From the NCBI GenBank assembly GCA_030529205.1, contig JAUMXJ010000013.1, positions 1 to 13,810 of the forward strand: a stretch of DNA of 13,810 nucleotides, in the 5' to 3' direction. The stretch comes from Bacillota bacterium. GTDB lineage: Bacteria > Bacillota > Clostridia > Peptostreptococcales > Acidaminobacteraceae. This document shows, in pieces, positions 1 to 7,437 of the stretch; position 1 is the stretch's first letter; each line of letters begins with the position of its first letter. The notes beneath the pieces are model-generated. The model did not search any database, had not been told where the DNA came from, and saw only the letters and a program-made list of their open reading frames with translations. Both the position numbers and the translations under genes were made by a program.

Positions 1-210
1 CGCTCCGTCGAGAAGAATCTCTCCCTCTCCTTCGCCGGAAAAGAAAGAGGGAATCAGGCCGTTGACAAAACGGAGCATGGTGGTCTTTCCGCATCCGCTC
101 TTCCCGCAGAAGAGGACGCATTCGCCTTTGTGAACGCGGAGACGGATTTCGCTTAAAGATTCCTTTTCCCTGCCTCGATAGGAAAAACGAGCGACTTCCC
201 ATTGGATCAT
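1..210 (-). CDS. ECF transporter ATPase (A component), N-terminal 70 residues, cut by window edge
   Basis: This is the first part of an ABC ATPase that would power the adjacent ECF transporter by hydrolysing ATP at the inner face of the membrane. Reading from 210 it begins MIQWEVARFSYRG, where the FSY aromatic is the usual A-loop that stacks on adenine. A perfect Walker A, GKSGCGKTT, follows at about residues 41-49, then a stretch rich in Gly and Glu (FSGEGEGEILLDG) typical of the strand after the P-loop helix. The start codon overlaps the stop of the T component by ATGA (207-210), so the two are translationally coupled. The Q-loop, signature and Walker B lie beyond the window. ECF systems often have two ATPase domains, fused or separate, and which applies here cannot be seen. 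The ABC assignment is firm; the ECF role comes from its neighbours. Confidence 0.9.
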   Translation of the reverse strand, partial: MIQWEVARFSYRGREKESLSEIRLRVHKGECVLFCGKSGCGKTTMLRFVNGLIPSFFSGEGEGEILLDGA

Positions 211-935
211 AGAAATACCTCCGGGTTGAAGATTCCTGTCGTCAGATAGGCGGAAAACACGAGCAATATGAGGAAATCTCGGATTCGGAAGCGGATCCGG
301 TCGAGACCGGTGCGCGGTGCGGGGTTTTCTATACCGCGGGTGACGGAGGCGATGGACAGTTCGTCTGCGGTCTTTGAAGCCGCCATCATCATGGGGACGT
401 AGATGCACTCGACGGTGCGGACGGGATGTGCGAAAAAGCCGCCGGAGATGCCGCGAAGGCGCATGGCGTCCTTGATAAAACGGCGGTCTTCGCGGATGGC
501 TGGGAGGTATCGGAGCATGACGGCGAGGGGAATGACGAGCTTTCTCGGAACGTGCATGCGGTTCATTGCGGTGAGAAAGGCGCCGACCTTGGTCGTGGAG
601 ATCATAATGCCGGCGAATATGCTGCACGGATAGACTTTGTGGAGCAGTGCGAAAAAGGCGATCAGGGTGGCTTGGAGCGTGGACGGGGGCATGTCGAGTA
701 CGAGGAGTGTCAGCAGGTAGAAGATGCCGTAGCCGAGTAGGACGCTAAGGCAGGTTCTCACCTTTCCGCAGAGCAGGGCAAAGGCCGCGATGAGCATGAC
801 CAGTCCCAATGTATAGGTAAGGGCGGGTGCCGTCATGGCGGCGGTTACGATGATCAGCAGAAGAAAAAGTTTCGTGCGCGGATCGAATGAGAGCCCAAAC
901 GCCTTTTTCTGCGGGGAGACAGCTTCCTGCATCAT
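207..935 (-). CDS. ECF transporter transmembrane (T) component, EcfT-like
   Basis: A 242-residue membrane protein that would couple ATP hydrolysis in the A subunits to movement of the substrate-binding S component. It has several hydrophobic segments (about residues 22-56, 62-80, 86-116 and a final one at 219-236). Towards the C-terminus are two Ala-x-x-x-Arg-Gly elements, AMRLRG at 157-162 and ASVTRG at 196-201, which correspond to the paired coupling-helix motifs of EcfT proteins. The frame stays open upstream to 1193, but that extension is basic, His-rich and overlaps the S component. The ATG at 935, which overlaps the S component's TGA by ATGA, is the sensible start. Its own stop overlaps the ATPase start in the same way. 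The family assignment is well supported by motifs, size and context. Confidence 0.92.
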   Translation of the reverse strand: MMQEAVSPQKKAFGLSFDPRTKLFLLLIIVTAAMTAPALTYTLGLVMLIAAFALLCGKVRTCLSVLLGYGIFYLLTLLVLDMPPSTLQATLIAFFALLHKVYPCSIFAGIMISTTKVGAFLTAMNRMHVPRKLVIPLAVMLRYLPAIREDRRFIKDAMRLRGISGGFFAHPVRTVECIYVPMMMAASKTADELSIASVTRGIENPAPRTGLDRIRFRIRDFLILLVFSAYLTTGIFNPEVFL

Positions 936-1543
936 GAGGTGATTCCCGCTTTTTCGAATTGTTTTTTCAGGAGTTTGGCGCCGATGTACGCGCTGAACAG
1001 TGCGACGAGGACGGTGCCGATAAGAATCACCGGAAGAGTCCAACTGTGCGCGGATTTTCCCATAATGTCGATGTAGGTGATGGTGGTGTCGCCCTTGAGC
1101 ATTTGTCTTGCCCACGCTTCCGGGTTCACGAAGTATGCGATATAGGTGCCGGTGGCGCCGAATACGAGGCTGGTGTAGGCGACGGAATTGCACTTGATGC
1201 TGCGGTATTCCCGGCTGCCGGCGATGAGATCGCCGAGGATTCCGCCGAGCAGGTATCCGAGTGCCATGGCCCAGTGCATTCCCGTTGCAAAAATGACGGC
1301 GGAGATGAGGAGACCGACAATGCTGACGGCACCCCGTTTCGGAACTTTGGCGGTGAGCAGAAGAAATATCGGTCCGCCGAGAAGTGCTCCGCCGAGCGGC
1401 ATGTAGAAGGTCAAAAACGGATTGGGTGCAAACGGCGCGGCGCCGATGCCGATGGCGATAAAAAGAAGTGCCGTGAATATTCCGATGGTGACCAGGTCTT
1501 TGATCTGTAAGGATTTCGTATCCTGTCTTCCTTGTATTTTCAT
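932..1543 (-). CDS. ECF transporter substrate-binding (S) component, MptD/Trep_Strep-like
   Basis: A 203-residue integral membrane protein that would bind the transported molecule and give the ECF complex its specificity. About six hydrophobic segments are visible (roughly 17-37, 48-65, 72-90, 92-108, 121-140 and 168-190). The N-terminus, ending in KDLVTIGIFTALLF, and the segment FLTFYMPLGGALLGGPIFLLL are typical of the MptD (Trep_Strep) family of putative S components. The substrate of this family is not settled. The ATG at 1543 has GGAGGA four bases upstream. The stop overlaps the T gene (ATGA), and the gene starts 89 bp after the upstream ABC gene ends, on the same strand, so it is probably part of one transcript. 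The pairing with two exporter-fold ABC proteins and an AraC regulator suggests iron-chelate or heme uptake; that is inference. Confidence 0.9.
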   Translation of the reverse strand: MKIQGRQDTKSLQIKDLVTIGIFTALLFIAIGIGAAPFAPNPFLTFYMPLGGALLGGPIFLLLTAKVPKRGAVSIVGLLISAVIFATGMHWAMALGYLLGGILGDLIAGSREYRSIKCNSVAYTSLVFGATGTYIAYFVNPEAWARQMLKGDTTITYIDIMGKSAHSWTLPVILIGTVLVALFSAYIGAKLLKKQFEKAGITS

Positions 1544-1569
1544 AATTCCTCCATGTCTTTGTTCATTTC

Positions 1570-1588
1570 AACTCTTCTTTCGAGAGTT
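1570..1588. other. Small inverted repeat in the 89 bp gap between the ABC genes and the ECF genes
   Basis: Arms AACTCT (1570-1575) and AGAGTT (1583-1588) form a perfect 6 bp stem with a 7-base loop. In the minus-strand transcript no U-run follows, so this is unlikely to be a full terminator between the two halves of the operon. It could be a processing or attenuation site that gives the ECF module a different expression level. The rest of the gap is AT-rich; I see no convincing second promoter. Confidence 0.3.
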
Positions 1589-1632
1589 TGTCTTATTTAA
1601 GCTATCTTTATAGGTTTTGTCTCGCGGGAGCA

Positions 1633-3336
1633 TTACTTCAGCACTTGAGACGCCCTCCACATGGCTGCGTATTTCCCGTCCTGTGCGAGAAGGGAATCAT
1701 GAGTCCCGCTCTCCTTGATACATCCGTCGTCCAGGACCAAAATCAGATCCGCATCCCGGATAATCGGGAGGGTGTGCGCAATCATGACGACGGTTTTATC
1801 CGCTTTCAAAAGATTCGAAACGGCCTGTTTGACGAGCAGTTCGTTTTCGATGTCCAGCGATGCGGTGGCTTCGTCCAGGAGAATGATGGGGCTGTCCTTC
1901 AGCACCGCTCGGGCAATGGACAGACGCTGCCGTTCTCCGCCGGAGAGGCGACTGCCGTTTTCTCCGATTTCCGTCTCGTAGCCGTTTTCCAGACTGCGGA
2001 TGAAGGCATCGCAGTTCGCTGAACGGCACGCCTCTTCGATTTCCTCGTTCGTCGCATTCGGACGTGCGTAGCGGATATTATTGCGCACACTGTCGTGAAA
2101 CAGAAACACATCCTGATCGACCGTACTGATGCCGGAGAGCACCCGTTCGGCAGGAAAGTGCGTGATGTCGATGCCTCCGATGGTAATGCTTCCGCTCTGC
2201 GGTGTGTAGTAGCGCGAGATGAGATTCAGGATGGTTGATTTTCCTGATCCGGAATCTCCCACAATCGCTGTCAGTGATCGTGCAGGCACGGTGAAGCAGG
2301 CATCTTTCAGGACGGGCTCTCCCACCGTATATGAGAAATCTACATGTCGAAATGCAATCTCCGTCGTGTGCGGTGCAAATTCCTCGGGGGATGACGGTTC
2401 TTCCGCTTCGTCAAAAATCCTTCCGATCTTTTCTTTGGAAATCATGAGATTGCGGTATGCCGTGAGCGAGATGAAGAGCGTCAGGTGCAGTTTGGACAGG
2501 AAGAGCGGCAGCATGATGAGCAGGACGAGTGATGCCGGAGAAATCTCCCCCGCATTCCACGCATTCGTCGCCAGCACAATATCCGCAGCGAGGGCGAGAA
2601 AACTCGTAAAATGAAATCCGTACCCGATCGGCAGAATGGCTTTTTCGTAGAAATAGCTGATATCCGAGTACTCCTTCATCGTCCGGACGAGAGCTTCATT
2701 CTTGGTGCCCGCCAGCCCGTACGAACGCAGAGTCTGCGCTCCTCCGAGGTATTCGGTGACGGCGCTGACATTCTCCTCACGCGCCGCATGTTTCTTTCGT
2801 CCGAAGATTTGTACGAAACGGACGGAGAGCAAAGTTGTGGGAATCAGCAAAAGCGACGATGCCAAGGTAATCAATCCGATCGGCAGGTAGACGGTGCACA
2901 GATAGAATCCGACCATCAGAACCAGAGTCACGTACTTGATAATGTCCGCGACCTTGTGCGTCAGAATCTGCTCATAATCCGCCACCTCGCTCGTCGCGGC
3001 GTTGATATAGTACCCGGTTCTGTTCTTGGTGAACTGCCCGAGCGGAATCCGCTTCAGCTTGTCCCCGATTGCAAGCCGCACCGCCCTGCTGACATCGGAG
3101 CCCCCGATCTGACTGCCCGTGTACGCCGTCGTATAGAGGACAAGGCGGAAGACGAAGATCAGCGCCAGCACGCCCGTTGCCCGCAGCACATCGGCAAGAA
3201 CAACGCCCCTCGGAAAAATCAGGTCCAGGATGCGGAACAGGACGAGAAAATTGCACCCCGAGAGGAGTCCTTCCAGAATGATGGCGGCTATCGAAATTCT
3301 GAGCTTGAATCCTGTTTGAAATGCTCCGTGTTTCAT
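1633..3336 (-). CDS. ABC transporter, fused membrane and ATPase domains (second half-transporter)
   Basis: A 567-residue half-transporter of the type I exporter fold, probably a heterodimer with the overlapping upstream gene. The membrane domain covers about residues 10-295 and includes the usual coupling sequence EYLGGAQTLRSYG (195-207). The nucleotide-binding domain has the A-loop FSYT (334-337), Walker A GDSGSGKST (360-368), Q408, signature LSGGERQ (464-470), Walker B ILLDEA with E489 and the H-loop His521, so all catalytic residues are present. The ATG at 3336 overlaps the preceding stop (ATGA). YbtP/YbtQ and IrtA/IrtB have the same architecture and import ferric siderophores despite the exporter fold; ordinary multidrug or peptide exporters also look like this. 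Direction and substrate cannot be read from the sequence. The neighbouring AraC regulator and ECF module favour import. Confidence 0.95.
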   Translation of the reverse strand: MKHGAFQTGFKLRISIAAIILEGLLSGCNFLVLFRILDLIFPRGVVLADVLRATGVLALIFVFRLVLYTTAYTGSQIGGSDVSRAVRLAIGDKLKRIPLGQFTKNRTGYYINAATSEVADYEQILTHKVADIIKYVTLVLMVGFYLCTVYLPIGLITLASSLLLIPTTLLSVRFVQIFGRKKHAAREENVSAVTEYLGGAQTLRSYGLAGTKNEALVRTMKEYSDISYFYEKAILPIGYGFHFTSFLALAADIVLATNAWNAGEISPASLVLLIMLPLFLSKLHLTLFISLTAYRNLMISKEKIGRIFDEAEEPSSPEEFAPHTTEIAFRHVDFSYTVGEPVLKDACFTVPARSLTAIVGDSGSGKSTILNLISRYYTPQSGSITIGGIDITHFPAERVLSGISTVDQDVFLFHDSVRNNIRYARPNATNEEIEEACRSANCDAFIRSLENGYETEIGENGSRLSGGERQRLSIARAVLKDSPIILLDEATASLDIENELLVKQAVSNLLKADKTVVMIAHTLPIIRDADLILVLDDGCIKESGTHDSLLAQDGKYAAMWRASQVLK

Positions 3337-5282
3337 GCGTTTGCCCTCCCTTCGTCGTTCACTTTGTCTTCAGCGTCGAGAAATCGTCGTTCGCCGCTCT
3401 CGCCCTCGCCCCGGACATTGTATTTGCCCTGTGCCTCCGAGACGCCCTCGCCCCTGAAAATGTTCTTGTCCTCGTCGCACATGCGGTAGCGGATATTGCG
3501 AGCGTCCGTGTAGTCCTTCCAAGCCTTGGAGAAATACGCATTGTGCTCAATCAGCTCCTCGAATTTTCCGATTCCCGTGATATTTCCGCGTTCCATCACC
3601 ACGATTCTGTCGCAGCTCTGTACGATGCCGAGTCTATGCGCCACGATGAGCACAGTCTTGCCCCGGCAGAGATGTTCGACGGCACGATCGATTTCCACCT
3701 GATTTTCAGGGTCGGCGGCACTGGTCGCCTCGTCCAATATGAGGATGGGAGAATTTTTTAAGATGGCACGCGCGATACAGATGCGCTGTTTCTCTCCGCC
3801 GGAAAAGCGTGTGCCGTAGCCGCCGACGGGAGTATCGTACCCGAGCGGCAGGGACATAATGAACGCGTCGATTTGCGCTTTTCGGGCGGCTTCGCGCACT
3901 TCCTCCAAGGTCGTCGACGGTCTTCCCATGGCAATGTTTTCAAATACCGTCCCTCGTGTGAGGAAACTTTTCTGGAAGACGACGGAGATTTGTTGCAGCA
4001 ACGCTTCGTAGTCGATGTCCCTGACATCCGTGCCCCCGATTTTGATGCTGCCCTCCGTGACATCGTAGAAGCGTGAAATCAGCTGGACAAGTGTGGATTT
4101 GCCGGCTCCCGATTCACCGACCACGGCGATTTTTTCGCCATGTGCGATATGAAGATTGCAGTGTTTTAGGACAAGTGACTCGTCGCTACCCGACTCATCA
4201 GCGGATGCCTTACCGTCACGCTTCTCATGTTGTGAGGTTCGGGGAGCATTCCGGTAGGAAAAATCCACATTCGTCAGCTCGATATCGTGTTTATCCGGAA
4301 AGGACACGCCTCCTCCAAATACCGGTGTGTCCAATATCTCCTTGACCTGATTGACGGCGCTCAGCACATAGGAGAGGCTGGAGCTGAGTTCCTGTAGAGG
4401 TCGGACATCGGTCAGATACTGTGTTCCCACGAATGCGAAGAGAAGGAGCACACCCGCGGTGACGGAGCCGTGGACAAAGAAATACCCGCCGAGCGGTACG
4501 AGCAGAAGGATGCCGCACTCCAGAAACACGATGTAGGCGGCGTAGAGCGGGCCGACCGCCTTTGAGATTTTTCCCCACATTCTGTGCTGCTCATCGATTG
4601 CCGCCGCATACTTGCGGAAGGATTTTGAACCCATGCCGAACGCTTTGATCAAGCGCATGCCACCCACGTATTCACTGACGGAAGCGGAGAGATCCCCTCC
4701 GGAGGAACTGAGTTTCGGCATAAACGGAACCAGCCGCCCGAACATGATGACCAAGATGACGGCAGCCAGGATGAGCGGAATGATGCTGACAAGTGCAAGA
4801 ACCACATGCACCGTCAGCAGATAGAGGAACATCATAATTGGGCCGGTCAGGTAGAGCACGAGTTCCGGCAGATTGTGGGCGAGGAAGAGCTCAAGTTTTT
4901 CGATGCTCTCGTTCATCAGGAATTTGATCTCGCCGGTGCTGCGTTCGTTCAATGCGCCGAGCGGCATCTTCGCCATATGTTCCGTCACCATGCAGCGGAC
5001 GCGGAACAATGTGTTGTATGCGCCGCGGTGCGAGAGGATGGGGGACATGAGTCCGAAAAAGATGCGGATTGCGGTGGAAGCGAGCAGAATGAGCGCCTGC
5101 TGCACGGCAAAAGAGACGGTGCATCCGCCCGAGGCCACCGCATCGATGATTCGGTAAAAGATGAAGTACGGCACGATGCTTGCAATGCCCGAAAGCAGTG
5201 CGAAGAGCACGGACAGGTAGATGAGTTTTCGATCCACATCCGCCCAGTGCATCAGCAATTTGAACCCTTTTTTTGTGTTCAT
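3333..5282 (-). CDS. ABC transporter, fused membrane and ATPase domains (first half-transporter, with NBD insert and C-terminal tail)
   Basis: A 649-residue type I exporter-fold half-transporter. The membrane domain spans about residues 20-315, with EYVGGMRLIKAFG at 204-216. The ATPase domain has FSYRN (341-345), Walker A GESGAGKST (389-397), Q437, a slightly divergent signature FSGGEKQ (493-499), Walker B ILDEA with E518, and His549. Two oddities stand out: a hydrophilic insert of about 25 residues between the A-loop and Walker A (345-369), and a charged tail of about 59 residues after the usual end (591-649). The frame stays open upstream to 5546, but that part crosses the promoter region and reads as non-protein. 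The ATG at 5282, with AGGAG seven bases upstream, is the start. It is the first gene of the operon and overlaps its partner by ATGA, consistent with a heterodimer. Confidence 0.95.
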   Translation of the reverse strand: MNTKKGFKLLMHWADVDRKLIYLSVLFALLSGIASIVPYFIFYRIIDAVASGGCTVSFAVQQALILLASTAIRIFFGLMSPILSHRGAYNTLFRVRCMVTEHMAKMPLGALNERSTGEIKFLMNESIEKLELFLAHNLPELVLYLTGPIMMFLYLLTVHVVLALVSIIPLILAAVILVIMFGRLVPFMPKLSSSGGDLSASVSEYVGGMRLIKAFGMGSKSFRKYAAAIDEQHRMWGKISKAVGPLYAAYIVFLECGILLLVPLGGYFFVHGSVTAGVLLLFAFVGTQYLTDVRPLQELSSSLSYVLSAVNQVKEILDTPVFGGGVSFPDKHDIELTNVDFSYRNAPRTSQHEKRDGKASADESGSDESLVLKHCNLHIAHGEKIAVVGESGAGKSTLVQLISRFYDVTEGSIKIGGTDVRDIDYEALLQQISVVFQKSFLTRGTVFENIAMGRPSTTLEEVREAARKAQIDAFIMSLPLGYDTPVGGYGTRFSGGEKQRICIARAILKNSPILILDEATSAADPENQVEIDRAVEHLCRGKTVLIVAHRLGIVQSCDRIVVMERGNITGIGKFEELIEHNAYFSKAWKDYTDARNIRYRMCDEDKNIFRGEGVSEAQGKYNVRGEGESGERRFLDAEDKVNDEGRANA

Positions 5283-5309
5283 AACAGCTCCTTTTTTGTG
5301 TTCAAATGC

Positions 5310-5338
5310 ATTGTAAGGCGGGCGCAGTCCTAGTACAA
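5310..5338 (-). promoter_or_regulatory. Likely sigma-A-type promoter of the ABC/ECF operon
   Basis: On the minus strand, TTGTAC (5338-5333) and TACAAT (5315-5310) are separated by exactly 17 bases. The -10 matches the consensus at five of six positions, while the -35 matches only the TTG. This predicts a start of transcription near 5302 and a short leader before the ribosome binding site of the first ABC gene. The weak -35 is what one expects if an activator bound upstream, such as the divergent AraC protein, is needed. Confidence 0.55.
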
Positions 5339-5365
5339 TAAACGGGGAGGATGTTCGTCCAATCA

Positions 5366-5421
5366 GAATCGGAAAGCGTCCGATTCGCACAATATGATTT
5401 TCGGAATTGATTCGCACAATA
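5366..5421. promoter_or_regulatory. Candidate AraC-regulator operator: repeated GATTC elements between the divergent genes
   Basis: The sequence GATTCGCACAATA occurs twice in direct orientation (5382-5394 and 5409-5421), 27 bp apart start to start. The first copy also overlaps an inverted repeat, GAATCGG (5366-5372) against CCGATTC (5380-5386) with a 7-base loop. The second begins inside GAATTGATTC (5404-5413), which is itself a dyad. AraC-family proteins typically bind pairs of direct repeats about two to three helical turns apart, and the region lies just upstream of both the ABC promoter and the regulator gene. TATGAT at 5393-5398 could be the -10 of the regulator's own promoter, so binding here could also give autoregulation. 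Confidence 0.55.
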
Positions 5422-5458
5422 CTGCGGCGGGTGCCCCCAAAAAATCTCGGAGGTGAGG

Positions 5459-6466
5459 ATGAAAAAGAACAGGACAGATCGACTACAGATGACAAATCCC
5501 GACGACTTTTATCGCGCTCTATTTGAAAAATCAGGGTTTTATCCATGCGATGTCCCGGACGGGTTCCCGCCGGTCGGCGAGTGCTGGGCGCTGAGCCCGG
5601 AAATCGGCAGCGGTTACTACTGGTACTACGAAGCCAAAGACCGCTATAACATCAAGATTCACGACTTCCGGTATCGAAAGGACACCGTTATCGAAGCATC
5701 GGTGCCGGAGTGCCTCAGCGTTACCTGGTACGACTCGATTTCCGGAGAGGAGCTGCATCCCTACCGAAAAATCAACTGCAATGTCATCAAGAGTTTTCTC
5801 GGCGGCTACGAACCCTATCGCGCTTTAATTCACCGCAATGTCCCGATTCGCTCCATCGGCATCGAATATCGCCCCGCCTACTACGACTCCATCTTGCGCG
5901 AGCGGTTCGGGGACTTGTATCAGAATCCCGCGGATGCCTTTCGTACGCTGGATGAAACGGCGCATTTTCCTGAGATGGTTCAGCTGCTTCGCCAACTTTG
6001 GCGATACCGAGGGGAGGGTCTTACTGCGACCCTCTACTACGACGCGAAGGCTGCGGAAGCATTGTCGCTGATTTTTGAACATCACCGAAGATTGCAATCG
6101 AAGAAGAAGGACCCGATTTCTCACATTGATTGCAAAATGCTCGAAAGCGTCGCTTCCTACATCGGCGACCACTACGCCGACGCGTTGTCGATTGAGATGC
6201 TTTCAAGAATCGCCTGCATGGGGATGACGAAATTCAAACGTTGTTTCAAATCGTATTACGATTGCACGGTGTCGGAGTACATCCGGCAGGTGCGCATCGA
6301 CCGTGCGGAACATCTGCTCGCCTATACGGAGCTCTCGGTCGGCGAAGTCGCCAAAGCGGTGGGTTATACCGCATCCGGGCATTTTGCCGCTCTTTTTTAC
6401 GATGTCAAAGGCTCGCTACCCCTTGAGTATCGCAAGATGATGCAGCGCCAAGACGAGGGAAAGTAA
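5459..6466 (+). CDS. AraC-family transcriptional regulator, possibly iron-chelate responsive
   Basis: A 335-residue protein with a C-terminal AraC DNA-binding domain of two helix-turn-helix motifs. The first is around SIEMLSRIACMGMTKFKRCFK; the second runs through SVGEVAKAVGYTASGHFAALFYD and ends with a PLEYRK motif. The roughly 220-residue N-terminus has no family I can name. It includes aromatic-rich GYYWYYEAKD and the segment RFGDLYQNPADAF, and in length and layout it resembles the PchR/YbtA group, whose N-terminus senses siderophores. The ATG at 5459 sits five bases after GGAGG (5449-5453). A GTG at 5453 lies inside that ribosome binding site and is less likely. It diverges from the ABC/ECF operon across 176 bp and is its probable regulator. 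The regulator family is certain; the signal is inferred. Confidence 0.92.
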   Translation: MKKNRTDRLQMTNPDDFYRALFEKSGFYPCDVPDGFPPVGECWALSPEIGSGYYWYYEAKDRYNIKIHDFRYRKDTVIEASVPECLSVTWYDSISGEELHPYRKINCNVIKSFLGGYEPYRALIHRNVPIRSIGIEYRPAYYDSILRERFGDLYQNPADAFRTLDETAHFPEMVQLLRQLWRYRGEGLTATLYYDAKAAEALSLIFEHHRRLQSKKKDPISHIDCKMLESVASYIGDHYADALSIEMLSRIACMGMTKFKRCFKSYYDCTVSEYIRQVRIDRAEHLLAYTELSVGEVAKAVGYTASGHFAALFYDVKGSLPLEYRKMMQRQDEGK

Positions 6467-6530
6467 GAGCCGAAATGCGGGAAAACACCCTCATCGGGCG
6501 AGGCACGCACAGACCGTTCATGAGAAATCA

Positions 6531-6600
6531 ACGATTCAAAAACCATTATTCGAAAACCATTGATTCAAAAGCGTTGATTCAAAAAGCTATAATTCAGGGA
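6531..6600. repeat. Degenerate tandem ATTC repeats, 14-15 bp period, before the broken peptidase gene
   Basis: ATTC recurs at 6534, 6548, 6563, 6577 and 6592, that is at steps of 14, 15, 14 and 15 bases. The best units resemble TTGATTCAAAAGCG. The array ends directly at the ribosome binding site of the following gene, so it occupies its leader or promoter. Similar arrays lie at 9341-9381 and 9565-9646. Confidence 0.7.
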
Positions 6601-6609
6601 GGAGGACTT

Positions 6610-6891
6610 ATGAAAATCGATACCGCTATTGTAGACGCGTATCTTGCGGACAGAGAGGAGTACAAGAAGCACTGGATATTCCGCAGCATCAAGGGCACGG
6701 GGGAGTATCTGTTTGAAGCGCCTCCGCTTGATGCGAAGCGAGATGTGGAGGTGTTGAAAGACACCTTGCAAGAGTCCATGGCAAATTTTCACCCGATGAA
6801 CGAGGTGTTTTTTACACAGCTGTTTCCCGAGTGGAAGCGACATGCGGACGAGGTATGTGTGATTCGCTGTTGGTTGTCCGTGGCCTTATGA
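6610..6891 (+). CDS. 5' part of a frameshifted zinc-metallopeptidase-like gene (pseudogene fragment)
   Basis: The ATG at 6610 follows GGAGGAGG and starts MKIDTAIVDAYLADREEY, a soluble, charged sequence. The frame carries a plausible protein to about 6861 (ending HADEVCV). It then turns into a short unrelated tail (IRCWLSVAL) and stops at 6889-6891. Dropping one base near 6862 joins it to the +1 frame, which continues FAVGCPWPYDAMVREYEGKEY into the following ORF, giving a single protein of about 261 residues. The frame is also open upstream to 6475, but that part is the tandem repeat region and is unlikely to be translated. Read together with the next entry, this is the N-terminal third of a putative peptidase. 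Confidence 0.7.
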   Translation: MKIDTAIVDAYLADREEYKKHWIFRSIKGTGEYLFEAPPLDAKRDVEVLKDTLQESMANFHPMNEVFFTQLFPEWKRHADEVCVIRCWLSVAL

Positions 6892-6895
6892 CGCC

Positions 6896-7396
6896 ATGGT
6901 GAGAGAGTATGAGGGGAAAGAGTACATTATTTTTGATCTCGTGCGCTTCCTCGATGTGAAGAGTCAGGGACATGACCCGTTGCGTTTTGCACATTCCATG
7001 ATGACCCATGAACTGAGTCATATCTGCATACACGAGGCAGTGCCCTATTTGAACCCCGATGCACTTGAAATCAGCCCGTATCGCTATGACCTCTCCTACC
7101 TGGTTTTTGATGAAGGATTTGCGCACTTTCTGTCACTGGATGAGGACGCAGCACAGTATGATTTCCGAGCAATGCTCGACAAGAATCACAAAGAATCGCT
7201 GCGATTGCTGCGTGAAGCGTATCGAGAAACAGACCCGGTAAAACAGCGAAAATATCTGGAAGAAGCCAACAGCGGTTCATTTCAGTTCGGCTCACTCTGC
7301 GGACTTCTCTACCTCGCAGTCTGTCGAGAAAAGTTGGCGGAGATTTTCCGGGAAGGTCCGCTGCACATGATGGAGGGCATTCTGAATCAGATGTAA
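6896..7396 (+). CDS. 3' part of the same gene: putative zinc-dependent peptidase with HELSH motif
   Basis: This frame holds the putative catalytic region. MTHELSH (HExxH at residues 38-42 from the ATG at 6896) would supply two zinc-binding histidines and the catalytic glutamate. DEGFAHF 31 residues later has the EGxAxF pattern that supplies the third ligand (E73) in gluzincin-like peptidases. The remainder (KQRKYLEEANSGSFQFGSLCGLLYL) is helical and soluble with no signal peptide, so the enzyme would be cytoplasmic. It loosely resembles the DUF5700 group of putative zinc-dependent proteases; I hold that name weakly. The ATG at 6896 has no good ribosome binding site, and the reading frame extends in protein-like sequence back to about 6863, as expected for the second half of a gene split by one extra base. 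It may be non-functional, or the break may be a sequence error. Confidence 0.7.
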   Translation: MVREYEGKEYIIFDLVRFLDVKSQGHDPLRFAHSMMTHELSHICIHEAVPYLNPDALEISPYRYDLSYLVFDEGFAHFLSLDEDAAQYDFRAMLDKNHKESLRLLREAYRETDPVKQRKYLEEANSGSFQFGSLCGLLYLAVCREKLAEIFREGPLHMMEGILNQM

Positions 7397-7437
7397 GAAA
7401 GCTTACAAGCAGCAGGGATTGCGGAGAGATTTTTGTC

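Noticed and set aside
936..1193. Upstream extension of the T-component frame
   Set aside because: It overlaps the S component, reads as basic His-rich sequence, and the ATGA overlap at 932-935 gives a natural start.
5283..5546. Upstream extension of the first ABC gene
   Set aside because: It runs across the promoter, the operator repeats and the start of the divergent regulator; the ATG at 5282 has a good ribosome binding site and begins a normal membrane domain.
6855..6866. Programmed +1 frameshifting at the peptidase break
   Set aside because: There is no in-frame stop at the slip point, no CTT TGA-like site and no upstream Shine-Dalgarno stimulator as in prfB; a mutation or read error is simpler.
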